Source of the DNA: Vibrio viridaestus
GTDB lineage: Bacteria > Pseudomonadota > Gammaproteobacteria > Enterobacterales > Vibrionaceae
Length of the DNA stretch: 64,000 nt
NCBI RefSeq assembly: GCF_003856525.1
Contig: NZ_RJVQ01000002.1
Coordinates: 434,001-498,000 of the forward strand
Reading direction: 5' to 3'
The notes beneath the pieces were generated by a model. It ran no database searches, was not told where the DNA came from, and saw only the letters and a list, made by a program, of their open reading frames with translations. Made by a program: the position numbers and the translations under genes. Of this stretch, positions 18,417-29,049 are shown piece by piece (positions within the stretch are counted from its first letter, which is position 1; the number at the start of each line of letters is the position of its first letter).

Positions 18417-20153
18417 TTACATTCTTTCCAGAGTATTGATGCCTAGTAGAGCTAAACCCTGTTTTATTGTACGTGCTGTTAACGCTGCAAGTTTTAGACG
18501 GCTTTGCTTAAGCTCTTCTTTTTCTGCCACAAGAATAGGGCAGGCTTCATAAAAGCTTGAAAACTGGCCAGCGAGCTCGAATAAATAGCTACACATTAGG
18601 TGAGGCTGTCCTTCACGAGCAACGGATTGAACAGCTTCTTCAAATTGAAGTAGTTTTGCGATGAGAGCTTTTTCTTTTTCATCACTAATGATGATAGCTC
18701 CAGTGAGTTCATTCATCGCAATACCCGCTTTGGAGAATATTGAAGCGACACGAGTATAGGCATATTGCATATAAGGTGCAGTATTACCTTCAAACGCCAA
18801 CATATTGTCCCAGTCAAACACGTAGTCTGTAGTTCTGTGTTTGGAAAGATCTGAGTATTTAACTGCTGCCATCGCTACAGTTTTAGCTATATTGGCTTTC
18901 TCTTCTGAACTTAGGTCCGTATTCTTTTGCTCAATAAGAGTTGTTGCGCGTTCTTCTGCTTCATCTAACAGATCGGCAAGGCGTACTGTACCACCAGCGC
19001 GTGTCTTGAATGGTTTTCCATCTTTGCCTAGCATCATTCCAAAAGCGTGATGCTCTAGGGATACATCTTCTGGAATATATCCTGCTTTACGTACGATAGT
19101 CCAAGCTTGCATCAAATGTTGGTGTTGACGTGAGTCGATAAAATATAAAACGCGATTCGCGCCAAGCTGCTCGTAGCGATATTTGGCACAAGCGATATCT
19201 GTCGTTGTGTAGAGGAATCCACCGTCGCGTTTTTGGATGATTACACCCATCGCTTCGCCATCTTTATTCTTAAATTCGTCTAGAAAGACGACTTGGGCGC
19301 CATCATCTTCCTGAGCAAGACCTTTCTCTTTTAGATCGGCAACAATTCCAGGAAGCATGTCGTTATACATACTCTCACCCATAACGTCGTCACGAGTTAG
19401 GGATACGTTGAGGCGGTCATAGTTACGTTGGTTTTGTTCCATCGTAATATCAACGAGCTTTTTCCACATCTGCCCGCAGAACTCATCACCACTTTGTAAT
19501 TTCACCACGTAACTACGTGCTTTAACGGCAAAATCTTCATCTTCATCGTACAGTTTTTTGGACTCACGATAAAAGGCTTCTAGGTCTGCCAGTTCCATGG
19601 AAACGGCATTAGAGGATTCTTGTTGAACACGTTCCAGATTGGCAATGAGCATACCGAACTGTGTTCCCCAGTCGCCAATGTGGTTAGCGCGAATAACGTT
19701 GTGACCAAGAAATTCAAGAGTGCGAACAACTGCATCACCAATAATCGTTGAGCGCAAATGTCCTACGTGCATTTCTTTTGCAACGTTTGGTGCTGAATAA
19801 TCTGCAACGATTGTCTGTTGTGCTTCTTTTTTTACACCCAGACGGTCATCTGATAAAGCGCTCTCTGCTTGTTGAGCTAGGAATTCTTCACTCAAAAATA
19901 TATTGATAAAACCTGGGCCGGCTATCTCGGTCTTGCTTGCAATACCATCAAGTTCTAATACATCTAAGACTTTTTGCGCGAATTCGCGAGGGTTGGTGCC
20001 AAGTTTTTTTGCCACACCCATGACACCGTTAGCCTGGTAGTCACCAAATTGAGGTTTGGCTGATTGGCGTACTGCCGCAGGACTACCTGCTGGTGCTCCC
20101 GCTTTCTCTAAAGCTTGAGAAACTTTTTCATTTATCAGTGCTTGGATATTCAC
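18417..20153 (-). CDS. argS: Arginyl-tRNA synthetase
   Basis: Class I aminoacyl-tRNA synthetase that charges tRNA-Arg. From the GTG at 20153 it is 578 residues (E. coli 577), beginning [16 protein letters not shown] lies seven bases upstream, so the GTG is preferred over an ATG five codons earlier that would overlap this ribosome site. The N-terminal Add1 domain covers about residues 1-110. The HIGH motif is HVGH in [12 protein letters not shown], and [12 protein letters not shown] takes the place of KMSKS. The C-terminal DALR anticodon domain starts near residue 460. Divergent from yecM, as in E. coli. Confidence 0.97.
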   Translation of the reverse strand: MNIQALINEKVSQALEKAGAPAGSPAAVRQSAKPQFGDYQANGVMGVAKKLGTNPREFAQKVLDVLELDGIASKTEIAGPGFINIFLSEEFLAQQAESALSDDRLGVKKEAQQTIVADYSAPNVAKEMHVGHLRSTIIGDAVVRTLEFLGHNVIRANHIGDWGTQFGMLIANLERVQQESSNAVSMELADLEAFYRESKKLYDEDEDFAVKARSYVVKLQSGDEFCGQMWKKLVDITMEQNQRNYDRLNVSLTRDDVMGESMYNDMLPGIVADLKEKGLAQEDDGAQVVFLDEFKNKDGEAMGVIIQKRDGGFLYTTTDIACAKYRYEQLGANRVLYFIDSRQHQHLMQAWTIVRKAGYIPEDVSLEHHAFGMMLGKDGKPFKTRAGGTVRLADLLDEAEERATTLIEQKNTDLSSEEKANIAKTVAMAAVKYSDLSKHRTTDYVFDWDNMLAFEGNTAPYMQYAYTRVASIFSKAGIAMNELTGAIIISDEKEKALIAKLLQFEEAVQSVAREGQPHLMCSYLFELAGQFSSFYEACPILVAEKEELKQSRLKLAALTARTIKQGLALLGINTLERM

Positions 20154-20363
20154 TCGCTTTTCCTTCAATTCATAGAATTGTTTGGTCGTGCATCGGATAT
20201 TGTTTGTTTAGTGATGCACTTCTCGATCTTGTTCAAAAATTGGCGCACATGATATCAATTTTATCTGATCTCTTATAGATAAATAGGCGATTTTTATTTT
20301 ATTTGCACTTCAGATTCGGTGATTTATAGTATCTGCTTTTACTCAAACATCGGTGAATCATTG

Positions 20364-20963
20364 ATGACGATACCAGTACAAGAATTCGATGGGATGACGC
20401 CACAACAACTGATTTCCGATATAGACGGTTTTATGGTGGCTATCGAAAGAATGCTGAGCGAGCTTTCTTTAGACTTATCTGAGTTTGAATTGGACCATAT
20501 TGCCTTGCGTATAAATGAACCATCTTTGGCACATATGCTCCTACCAGAATGGCAGTCTATATCGACAGTGCTATCTGATGCAGAGATCAATGGACGCCCA
20601 ATCTATATTTTCAAACTGAATCAACCGCTAAAATTGTCACACTGGTGTACTGCCTGTGTGGAATACCCATTTCCTAAAAATGGAAAGCCATATCCATTTC
20701 AAGGTTGGGAGCATGTTGAGTTTGTTGTGCCGTCTCAGGCTACAAATGCTCAAGATTATCTGCTTGAGCTTTATCAGCGCTTCCCTGACATGGAGTCGAG
20801 GGTCGAGAATTTGTCCAAGGAAGGTCTCACCGTCAAATTATCTCAACCTAAAGGTGAAAAAGAGCGTTTACCCAATCCAACCGTTGCATTTAAATGGAAG
20901 GATGTGTGCGTAAAACTTCATCCCAATAGTATTGAACAAATTATATTATCGGAATCTATCTAA
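20364..20963 (+). CDS. yecM: YecM family VOC-fold protein
   Basis: A 199-residue protein of the YecM family, related to the VOC metalloenzyme superfamily. Conserved segments are DHIALRINEP, INGRPIYIFKL, FQGWEHVEFVVP and PKGEKERLPNPTVAF. The His and Glu in these segments align with metal positions of VOC folds. Function is unknown; a metal-dependent enzyme has been suggested from structure. I chose the ATG at 20364 (MTIPVQEF) because this matches family N termini. It is next to argS as in E. coli, and its stop overlaps the end of the convergent peptidase gene by four bases. Confidence 0.88.
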   Translation: MTIPVQEFDGMTPQQLISDIDGFMVAIERMLSELSLDLSEFELDHIALRINEPSLAHMLLPEWQSISTVLSDAEINGRPIYIFKLNQPLKLSHWCTACVEYPFPKNGKPYPFQGWEHVEFVVPSQATNAQDYLLELYQRFPDMESRVENLSKEGLTVKLSQPKGEKERLPNPTVAFKWKDVCVKLHPNSIEQIILSESI

Positions 20964-23731
20964 TCTTTGGGCATCAATTGGAATTCTTTGATAGAACCAA
21001 TGGCGATTCCCAAGTCAAGCTGTTCAAAATCTTGGTGTGCCAAACCCTGCGAGTGCATCACCAAACGATTTGCTGTTCTCGGTTTAAGCTCATTAACAAC
21101 AAAGCGAATCATATCGGCTCGTGATAATGAGCGCAGTGAGTCGAGAACTTTTTCTCGTTGATTAAATTCACCATCTTTATTCCCAATAGCAACCCAAAGG
21201 CGCTGTGCTTTACTGCGTAGTGTTGGGTCGGGGGTGGCGATTTGGTTCCATAGCCCTCGTTTACTGCTATGCCATTCATATTCAGTTAATTCAAGCAGGA
21301 CTAAGTAAAATGCGTTTAAAAACTCATCAATAGCTTCCATCAGATGTGACGGTGCCGCATTAGGAGACTGCACGTACAACACCATGCCTGGATGACGATT
21401 AAGAGGGAGATTCCCCGTACCCACCATGTAGCCTAATTGTTGCTTGGTACGAATCTCGTTAAAAAATGTGGCTGACATTAAGTGGTTTGCCAAAGAGTAC
21501 AAGGCAATTTTTTCCACGCTGCTCTCATCACTTTGGTAGTAAACGACAACCGCAGAATCGTCTTGTTCGCAATGCACTTCATGATGAAACGTACCGTGTT
21601 TTCCGAGCATTACCAGAGGACGCAAAGACTCTTCATAAGTTTGACCATGGAAACTTAAGGCTTTTTGTAGAGTATTCCCGATTTCCAGCGCATCAGAGCG
21701 GTGCCAATCACCGTAGACAAACATCTCTATATGTAGATGATTCATCATGTCTTTGACAAATTGGCTCAATTCGTCAACACGAATGGTCTCAAGCGACTTC
21801 AATAAAGCATCGTATGGCGGATTATTAGGCTGGAGCAATCCTGTCATCGCATTAAAAAGCTGAGAAATGGGACGATCTTTTGACGCATTAGACCAGCTAC
21901 GATAAAGCTGTGTTTTGATGGATTCAAAGCGTTTAGAACTAAACTCTCTGTTGGCAAACTTGTGTAATATCATCTCTAGAAGCTGAGGTTGTTTTTCGCT
22001 GAATCCTGAGATCGATAGAGTTACGCCACCTTGATGCGTATACATGTTGTAGTTGATACCCGCTATTTCGGCTGGATAGGTTTGTTTAGCTAAAGTATCG
22101 AGAAACATTTCTACACACAGTCTGGTTATAACGATGTTGCGAGTGCTAGCAACAGCGTACGGACTGTCAATGGCGACATAGATAACCCCTTTGGGTACTC
22201 TGTATTCGGTGTCTTGCAGATGCCAGAGACGAAACCCATCCTGTTCGCTAATAATTTGTGGCTTATCCGTTTCCGGGCTTTCAACTGATTTCGGTATGAG
22301 ATCCCGACAGATAAAAGGGTTGACCGGAGGTAGCGTCATTACATCCGAAAACTCACTTTTTTCTTTAAAATAATTCTGTTGTTGAGCGGTGATTTTTTCT
22401 ACGGAATAAGGCGTGTAATACCATTTTGCTTCTAATGGATAGCTATCGCCTTTTGCTAAGAGTGTGACCCGAATTTTTTCCGGTGTGAGGTTAGCAAGAA
22501 TACCGGACATCACGTCGATTTCTAACCCGTTCATCATATAGTCACCGTAGACTGTGTCTTCAGCATCGTAATGTTGCATGTTGATCACTAGGTGACTGAC
22601 GATATCGAGGGGACGGGCACTTTCCTGAAATTGAAACGCCGATTCCGTTACTGCACGTTTCTCTTCATAACGCCAATCCTGAAATCCTTCCATTTCAATC
22701 TTTGATAGATAGCTGAATACCGCCTGAATTATATCGTCAGTGTGCGACAGACCGTCATCGGTCAATTGCATGCTGATATTGAATTCTCGATAGTTGCTAC
22801 CACTTGCCCCACCTCCAGCAGAAAGTGTATTAATCCAACCCCGATCTTTAAGGGCTAGCATCAAGCTTCCTTGACCTTCATAGCCTAAAAGATGAGCAAA
22901 GTACGACAGAGGTTTTGAGTGGTAGTACTTTTGCATTTCTGGCAATGGAAAACTGAGAATCAATTTTTTGATGTCTTTAAGCGGACTGACTTTAATGAAA
23001 AGACCGCTCTCTTTATCTGTCACATAAGGAATATCAACACATTTTCCCTGTAGAGATTGGTTTTGAACATCAGAAAATAGCTCTCGACTCCACTGTTCCA
23101 AACTGTCGAGATCTTGAGGACCGATAATGGCCAATGTCATCAAATCGGCCGAATAATTGTCTCGATAGAAATCAATGATTTCCTGACGAATAGTATGACC
23201 ATTTCGATCTGCTAAAGTGAAACTATTCCCTACAGAGAACTTGGAAAATGGGTGTTCTGGGTTTACGGTTTCTTTATGAACTTGATATAAACGACGTGTT
23301 TCATCATTGAGTTTAAGGCGATATTCTGATTCTATAGCTTGTCTTTCTTTGTCTAATGCTTCTTCATTAAATAGAGGAGCAACAAAGAATTGAGAAAAGC
23401 GCTCGAGCCCTTCATAAAAGGCTTTAGGCGAAATATCGAAAAAGAAACAACTGTGCTCGGTACCGGTCCACGCATTGTGTGTTCCACCAAATTGGTTAAT
23501 AAAATTTTGAAACTCACCAATTTTAGGGTATTTTTCGGTGCCAAGAAATAACATATGCTCAAGGTAATGAGCAAGTCCCTCACGATCACTTGGATCATCG
23601 AAGTGACCGACGTTGACAGCTAAAGCTGCAGCAGATTTAGAGGCACTTTCGTCGTTAATCAACAGCAAACGTAATTGGTTACTTAGAGTTAAGTATCGAT
23701 AGCTTTTTGAATCGTTTGGGCTGATACGCAC
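20960..23731 (-). CDS. M16 family zinc peptidase (insulinase/protease III type)
   Basis: A 923-residue insulysin-type peptidase. The inverted zinc motif HYLEH is at residues 55-59, with the third ligand Glu in the downstream AIESEYRLKLNDETRR helix. The four-domain clam-shell layout of M16A enzymes fits the length. Unlike E. coli protease III there is no signal peptide: the protein begins MRISPNDSKSYRYL, so a cytoplasmic location is inferred. The start is GTG with a strong AGGAGG nine bases upstream. It is divergent from sixA, an order I recall from other vibrios. Confidence 0.9.
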   Translation of the reverse strand: MRISPNDSKSYRYLTLSNQLRLLLINDESASKSAAALAVNVGHFDDPSDREGLAHYLEHMLFLGTEKYPKIGEFQNFINQFGGTHNAWTGTEHSCFFFDISPKAFYEGLERFSQFFVAPLFNEEALDKERQAIESEYRLKLNDETRRLYQVHKETVNPEHPFSKFSVGNSFTLADRNGHTIRQEIIDFYRDNYSADLMTLAIIGPQDLDSLEQWSRELFSDVQNQSLQGKCVDIPYVTDKESGLFIKVSPLKDIKKLILSFPLPEMQKYYHSKPLSYFAHLLGYEGQGSLMLALKDRGWINTLSAGGGASGSNYREFNISMQLTDDGLSHTDDIIQAVFSYLSKIEMEGFQDWRYEEKRAVTESAFQFQESARPLDIVSHLVINMQHYDAEDTVYGDYMMNGLEIDVMSGILANLTPEKIRVTLLAKGDSYPLEAKWYYTPYSVEKITAQQQNYFKEKSEFSDVMTLPPVNPFICRDLIPKSVESPETDKPQIISEQDGFRLWHLQDTEYRVPKGVIYVAIDSPYAVASTRNIVITRLCVEMFLDTLAKQTYPAEIAGINYNMYTHQGGVTLSISGFSEKQPQLLEMILHKFANREFSSKRFESIKTQLYRSWSNASKDRPISQLFNAMTGLLQPNNPPYDALLKSLETIRVDELSQFVKDMMNHLHIEMFVYGDWHRSDALEIGNTLQKALSFHGQTYEESLRPLVMLGKHGTFHHEVHCEQDDSAVVVYYQSDESSVEKIALYSLANHLMSATFFNEIRTKQQLGYMVGTGNLPLNRHPGMVLYVQSPNAAPSHLMEAIDEFLNAFYLVLLELTEYEWHSSKRGLWNQIATPDPTLRSKAQRLWVAIGNKDGEFNQREKVLDSLRSLSRADMIRFVVNELKPRTANRLVMHSQGLAHQDFEQLDLGIAIGSIKEFQLMPKD

Positions 23732-23941
23732 GGTCGGTGACCTCCTGAGGGTGTTTGTCCTTTAAGTATGTCTTTGATTTTCATCGAAGCAACTAAAGTA
23801 GACAAAATTTTATGAGAAACACGTCATTTTAATGGTTTGGCTTTGAATATGATAGACGAAGACAGAAAAAGTCTTCGTTATACAAATTATAAACCAGCAA
23901 AATCCTCTTTGGACGATTTGTTGGTGAACAGGTAAAAGCGT

Positions 23942-24406
23942 ATGAAGATTTTTATTATGCGTCATGGCGAAGCAGCCCAAATGGCGAATAGTGATGCGGA
24001 ACGCCAACTGACCATACGTGGACGATTAGAATCTCTATCGGTTGTCAAAGAAGCTTTTGAGCAAGAGCTTAGTGTGGATAAGGTGCTGGTGAGTCCTTAC
24101 ATTCGGGCGCAGCAAACATGGGAAGAGATTTCGTCTCATATCCATTGCAAGGATGTTGAGTCATGTGAAGACATTACACCTTATGGACAGGCTGAACGAG
24201 TCTACCACTATGTTATGGCGCTGATTGAAAGCGAGAACCTTGATTCGGTATTTATTGTTTCTCATTTACCTCTCGTTGGGTATATGACCAGCGAATTTAT
24301 CCCCGATCTGGCTCCTCCGATGTTCCCTACATCAGGATTGGTGTGTATTGAATTTGACGCTGAAAAAGGCGTTGGAGAATTTGCCTGGAAGCACTATCCA
24401 GGTTGA
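23942..24406 (+). CDS. sixA: Phosphohistidine phosphatase SixA
   Basis: A 154-residue member of the histidine phosphatase (branch 1) superfamily. The catalytic RHG motif is MRHGEAAQM at residues 7-15, and the second His is in FIVSHLPLVG near residue 106. SixA removes phosphate from His in HPt domains such as ArcB, or from PTS proteins in later studies. Compact length and lack of an insert support SixA over phosphoglycerate mutase-like relatives. It lies between the M16 peptidase and the flagellar operon. Confidence 0.9.
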   Translation: MKIFIMRHGEAAQMANSDAERQLTIRGRLESLSVVKEAFEQELSVDKVLVSPYIRAQQTWEEISSHIHCKDVESCEDITPYGQAERVYHYVMALIESENLDSVFIVSHLPLVGYMTSEFIPDLAPPMFPTSGLVCIEFDAEKGVGEFAWKHYPG

Positions 24407-24451
24407 TTTAACAGTCAAAAATGGGTGTTAGCCAGAATTTTGACTTATCTA

Positions 24452-24466
24452 TGGTGCGTTTATTGC
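24452..24466 (+). promoter_or_regulatory. Sigma-54 promoter of the flhA operon
   Basis: TGGTGC-N5-TTGC has GG and GC exactly 12 bases apart, the defining -24/-12 spacing, with a perfect TTGC element. The predicted start is near 24478, 37 bases before flhA. Vibrio flagellar class II operons that include flhA are known to be RpoN/FlrA dependent. Confidence 0.75.
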
Positions 24467-24514
24467 ATGGTCGCTGCATTATTTGTGTCTCTCATTTAGG
24501 GCAGCGATTATTCA

Positions 24515-26608
24515 ATGAAGTTTTCTTTGCCATTTGCGAATAAGTTACCGTCTATACCGCAAAAGAGCATTCCTGCTATCGGTGCGCCAATCATGGTATT
24601 GGCAACACTCGCGATGGTGGTTTTGCCGATTCCCGCATTTTTACTCGACTTATTTTTTACCTTCAATATAGCGTTGGCGATGGTCGTGCTGCTCGTGACC
24701 GTTTATACACGTCGTCCTCTAGATTTTGCTGCTTTCCCAACGGTTCTGCTCATTGCAACTTTACTGCGACTTGCCCTGAACGTGGCGTCAACTCGGGTTG
24801 TTTTACTTTATGGGCATGAAGGGGAAGGGGCTGCCGGTAATGTGATTGAAGCATTTGGTAACGTCGTTATTGGTGGTAATTATGCTGTCGGTTTGGTGGT
24901 GTTCTTAATCCTGATGATCATTAACTTTATGGTTGTCACTAAAGGTGCGGGACGTATTTCAGAAGTTAGCGCGCGTTTTACGTTAGATGCCTTACCTGGT
25001 AAGCAAATGGCCATTGATGCCGATTTAAATGCCGGGTTGATCGATCAGGAGCAGGCAAGAACCCGACGTTTTGAAGTGACTAAAGAAGCCGATTTCTATG
25101 GTTCCATGGACGGTGCATCAAAATTTGTAAAAGGGGATGCGATAGCCGGTATCCTGATTCTCTTTATTAACATTATCGGTGGTTTAACCATCGGTATGAT
25201 TCAATATGACTTGGCTTTCTCTGATGCCATTCAAATCTATACACTCCTGACTATTGGTGATGGCCTAGTGGCTCAGATCCCATCGTTGATTCTATCTATT
25301 GGCGCGGCCATTATGGTTACGCGTCAAAATACGGATGAAGACATGGGGCAACAGGTTATCTTTCAGTTGTTTGATAACCCTAAAGCGCTGACTATAACAG
25401 CTTCTATTCTTGGCATTATGGGCCTGGTTCCGGGAATGCCTCATTTCGCTTTTTTATTACTTGCACTATTAGCTGGTGGCGCAGCGTATCTACTTTATCG
25501 TAAACAGAAAAAGGCCAAAGAGAATCCTGAGTTACCGGATAAGCCTGACACTGACACACCGGTACACAAAGAACTGTCCTGGGATGATGTACAACCAGTC
25601 GACATTATCGGACTTGAAGTTGGGTATCGATTGATCCCTCTGGTCGATAAAGATCAGGGAGGCGAGTTGCTAGACCGAGTGAAAGGTGTCCGTAAAAAGC
25701 TATCACAGGATTTCGGGTTTTTAATTCCACCAGTTCACATACGGGACAACTTAGAACTGACGCCCAATAGCTATCGCATCACATTGATGGGGGTGGCGGT
25801 CGGTGAGGCTGAAATTCGTTCCGATAAAGAACTCGCTATTAATCCGGGACAAGTTTATGGCGGCATCGAAGGTGAATCGACTTACGATCCCGCTTTTGGG
25901 CTTGAAGCTGTGTGGATTCGTGATGAACAGCGCGAGCACGCACAGGCTTTGGGGTATACCGTTGTCGATGCTTCAACCGTTCTTGCTACACATCTAAGTC
26001 AACTTCTAACGAATAATGCAGCACAACTAATTGGTCATGAAGAAGTGCAGAATTTACTGGATATGCTATCCCGATCTGCACCTAAATTGGTTGAAAACTT
26101 TGTACCAGAGCAGTTACAGCTTGGTGTCGTTGTAAAAGTTCTGCAGAACTTACTTCACGAAGCGATTCCAATTCGTGATATCAGAACAATAGTGCAAACA
26201 CTTTCAGAGTACTCAAGTAAGAGTCAAGAACCCGACGTATTAACCGCGGCCGTTCGAATCGCTTTGAAACGATTAATTGTTCAAGAAATCAATGGTATAG
26301 AACCAGAGCTCCCTGTAATTACCCTTGTGCCTGAGTTGGAACAAATATTGCATCAAACCATGCAGGCGTCGGGTGGAGAATCTGCTGGTATCGAACCTGG
26401 TTTGGCTGAGCGACTACAGTATGCGTTGAGTCAGGCAACTCAGGAGCAAGAATTAAAAGGGGAACCAGCGGTCTTACTAACATCCGGAGTGCTTCGCTCA
26501 ACACTGGCTAAATTTGTTAAAAATACCATCCCTAACTTAAGGGTGCTCTCTTATCAGGAAATCCCTGATGAGAAACAAATTCGCATAGTGCAGGCTGTTG
26601 GGAATTAA
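24515..26608 (+). CDS. flhA: Flagellar type III export protein FlhA
   Basis: A 697-residue core of the flagellar export gate. The N-terminal half has about eight membrane helices (to residue ~330), including the FHIPEP-family signature region RPLDFAAFPTVLLIATLLRLALNVAST and GRISEVSARFTLDALPGKQMAIDADLNAG with the conserved cytoplasmic loop Asp. The C-terminal half is the soluble ring domain that docks export chaperones. It heads the operon flhA-flhF-flhG-fliA-cheYZAB behind a sigma-54 promoter. Confidence 0.98.
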   Translation: MKFSLPFANKLPSIPQKSIPAIGAPIMVLATLAMVVLPIPAFLLDLFFTFNIALAMVVLLVTVYTRRPLDFAAFPTVLLIATLLRLALNVASTRVVLLYGHEGEGAAGNVIEAFGNVVIGGNYAVGLVVFLILMIINFMVVTKGAGRISEVSARFTLDALPGKQMAIDADLNAGLIDQEQARTRRFEVTKEADFYGSMDGASKFVKGDAIAGILILFINIIGGLTIGMIQYDLAFSDAIQIYTLLTIGDGLVAQIPSLILSIGAAIMVTRQNTDEDMGQQVIFQLFDNPKALTITASILGIMGLVPGMPHFAFLLLALLAGGAAYLLYRKQKKAKENPELPDKPDTDTPVHKELSWDDVQPVDIIGLEVGYRLIPLVDKDQGGELLDRVKGVRKKLSQDFGFLIPPVHIRDNLELTPNSYRITLMGVAVGEAEIRSDKELAINPGQVYGGIEGESTYDPAFGLEAVWIRDEQREHAQALGYTVVDASTVLATHLSQLLTNNAAQLIGHEEVQNLLDMLSRSAPKLVENFVPEQLQLGVVVKVLQNLLHEAIPIRDIRTIVQTLSEYSSKSQEPDVLTAAVRIALKRLIVQEINGIEPELPVITLVPELEQILHQTMQASGGESAGIEPGLAERLQYALSQATQEQELKGEPAVLLTSGVLRSTLAKFVKNTIPNLRVLSYQEIPDEKQIRIVQAVGN

Positions 26609-26643
26609 TGCTCAGATAGATTTAACGACGGTGGATTGCGGCT

Positions 26644-28146
26644 TTGAAGATTAAACGATTTTTTGCCAAAGACATGAAAACAGCATTGCTTCAGGTTAAA
26701 GATGAACTTGGGGTCGATGCGGTTATTATGTCTAATAAGAAAGTCGCAGGTGGCGTCGAAATTGTGGCTGCGGTCGACAATGCCGAGTCGCCAGCTTCTG
26801 CGTCTTCTGCGAGATACGATTCTAAGCCTCGCCATCAACAGGCCGCAGCGAATTCTACTTATTCAGCACCAAAAGCTCAGGCTCAGAATTACAGAAGAGA
26901 GCTTGCAGAGGATCGAGTACAACTCAGTGCGGCCAATAATACCGATGCTCCTACCCAGCAGGCCTCGATGTCAAAACGATTCGCTAACTTGTTAAAGCAG
27001 TACAACAAAGGAGCGATGGAAGATGATGAAGAAGAACAGCAAGATTCCTTAAGTTCTTTACTCAAGCGTCAAGCAAATGTTGGTTCTCAGGCTCAGCAGC
27101 GTGGCAATAAACTTCTCACTAATGATCGTTGGCGAGAGGCGGAAGGAGACGCTCCTGCTGCACCAAAAACCAATAAAAAGCCGCTATTTGGCAATAGCAG
27201 TAATAGAGAAACTGAAGAGCTACCAAATGAAGAACTGGAGTTACTCAGAGAAGATGTCAACTCTATTCGTCGTTTGCTTGAACACCAAGTATCGGGGTTG
27301 ATGTGGCAAGAAGTCGAGCGTCGAGAGCCTTTGCGTGCCATGCTAATCAAGCGTTTATCTCGTATGGGGTTATCATTAGATTTAGCTGACCAGCTTGCTT
27401 GTTATATACCAGAAGATACCCCTCCACCTAAAGCGTGGAAAGCATTACTGCGATTGGTCTCGGATCAAATTCCAATTGTTAAACAAGATTTACTTAAGCG
27501 TGGTGGCATCGTTGCGCTGTTAGGTCCTACTGGTGTTGGTAAAACGACAACAGTTGCTAAATTGGCAGCGAGAGCTGCAATGGAATACGGTTCAGACAAC
27601 GTCGCCCTTGTGACAACTGATACTTTTCGTATCGGTGCTCATGAGCAATTGGCGATATATGGAAGAATTATGGGTTGTCCTGTAAAAGTTGCTAAAGATT
27701 CTAGTGAGTTAGCCGATGTTATATATCAGCTACGTAATCGTCGCTTAATTTTAGTCGATACCGCTGGAATGGGACAACGCGATGTTAGGTTATCAGAACA
27801 GCTAGATACCTTGATGTCGGATAGCGGAGAAATGATTCACAGTTATCTGGTACTACCGGCAACGGCACAGAGAAAAGTACTTCAAGAGACCATCGATCAT
27901 TTCCGAAGGATTCCTCTTTCCGGGTGTATTATGACGAAGTTAGATGAATCTCTGAGCTTAGGAGAGTTTGTTAGTGTGGTTGTACAGAATGCGCTGCCTG
28001 TCGCTTATATCGCGAATGGACAACGAGTTCCGGAAGACATTGTGCTGGCACAACCTAAGTACATGGTAGCGAAGGCGAATGAGCTGTTAGAAAAATCAGC
28101 AGACAATGAGCCTCACTATTGGTCCAGTGACTCTGACAGACTCTAG
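26644..28146 (+). CDS. flhF: Flagellar placement GTPase FlhF
   Basis: A 500-residue SRP-type GTPase that targets the polar flagellum and sets its number with FlhG. It starts with TTG: the N-terminal KIKRFFAKDMKTALLQVKDELG is conserved in FlhF, and the next ATG would delete part of it. A variable, polar, Gln/Ala-rich B domain covers about residues 45-200. The NG domain follows, with P-loop GPTGVGKTTTVAKLAAR, DTFRIGAHEQL and DTAGMGQRD. It is 35 bases after flhA. Polar location in vibrios is established for the family. Confidence 0.96.
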   Translation: MKIKRFFAKDMKTALLQVKDELGVDAVIMSNKKVAGGVEIVAAVDNAESPASASSARYDSKPRHQQAAANSTYSAPKAQAQNYRRELAEDRVQLSAANNTDAPTQQASMSKRFANLLKQYNKGAMEDDEEEQQDSLSSLLKRQANVGSQAQQRGNKLLTNDRWREAEGDAPAAPKTNKKPLFGNSSNRETEELPNEELELLREDVNSIRRLLEHQVSGLMWQEVERREPLRAMLIKRLSRMGLSLDLADQLACYIPEDTPPPKAWKALLRLVSDQIPIVKQDLLKRGGIVALLGPTGVGKTTTVAKLAARAAMEYGSDNVALVTTDTFRIGAHEQLAIYGRIMGCPVKVAKDSSELADVIYQLRNRRLILVDTAGMGQRDVRLSEQLDTLMSDSGEMIHSYLVLPATAQRKVLQETIDHFRRIPLSGCIMTKLDESLSLGEFVSVVVQNALPVAYIANGQRVPEDIVLAQPKYMVAKANELLEKSADNEPHYWSSDSDRL

Positions 28147-28158
28147 GCGGCGAGAATT

Positions 28159-29049
28159 ATGGCGAACAAAATGATATATAGTGACCAGGCAAGCGGTTTG
28201 CGCCGATTAAATCAGCCATCTGTCACCAAAGTAATATCTGTTACTGGTGGTAAGGGTGGTGTTGGTAAATCTAATGTGACCTTAGGTATGGCTATATGTA
28301 TGGCTATGCAAGGCAAGAAAGTGATGGTTCTGGACGCCGATTTAGGTCTTGCTAACGTGGATGTCATGCTTGGTATTCGTCCTAAACGAAACTTAGGACA
28401 TGTACTTGCTGGTGAGTGTGAGCTGAGAGATGCGATTGTTGAAGGTCCCCATGGAATTAAAATTATTCCGGCGACCTCTGGTGCTCAATCAATGGTTGAA
28501 TTGAGTCATGCTCAACACGTAGGTTTAATCAGAGCTTTTGGTTCTCTTGAAGACGAGATGGATGTATTGCTGATCGATACCGCTGCAGGTATATCCGATA
28601 TGGTAGTCAGTTTTTCAAGAGCCGCTCAAGATGTCGTTGTCGTTGTTTGTGATGAGCCTACGTCAATTACAGATGCTTACGCGTTGATAAAATTGTTGAG
28701 TCGAGAGCATCAGGTTCAACGATTTAAAATTGTTGCTAATATGGTACGGAGTTATCGAGAGGGGCGAGAATTGTTCGCTAAGTTGACGTTAGTCACAGAG
28801 CGGTTTTTAAATGTGAGTATTGAACTCGTAGCCTGTATTCCTTTGGACGATAATGTAAGACAGTCGGTGAAAAAACAGAAAATTGTTGTGGATGCTTACC
28901 CGCGTTCTCCGGCGTCTTTAGCGATTAGTTCGTTGGCAAGTAAAGCATTAACTTGGCCAATACCTAAAACTCCTAGTGGACATTTGGAGTTTTTTGTAGA
29001 ACGCTTATTAAATCGCTCTGAAATAGCAGAGGAGCCATTTAGTGAATAA
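28159..29049 (+). CDS. flhG: Flagellar number regulator FlhG (MinD-like ATPase)
   Basis: A 296-residue MinD/ParA-type ATPase that limits flagellar number by antagonising FlhF, and in Vibrio also the regulator FlrA. The N-terminal activation-helix region (DQASGLRRL, the part that stimulates the FlhF GTPase) precedes the deviant Walker A GGKGGVGKSN near residue 31. Also present are DADLGLANVDVMLG and LLIDTAAGISDMV. Its end overlaps fliA by eight bases. Confidence 0.96.
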   Translation: MANKMIYSDQASGLRRLNQPSVTKVISVTGGKGGVGKSNVTLGMAICMAMQGKKVMVLDADLGLANVDVMLGIRPKRNLGHVLAGECELRDAIVEGPHGIKIIPATSGAQSMVELSHAQHVGLIRAFGSLEDEMDVLLIDTAAGISDMVVSFSRAAQDVVVVVCDEPTSITDAYALIKLLSREHQVQRFKIVANMVRSYREGRELFAKLTLVTERFLNVSIELVACIPLDDNVRQSVKKQKIVVDAYPRSPASLAISSLASKALTWPIPKTPSGHLEFFVERLLNRSEIAEEPFSE

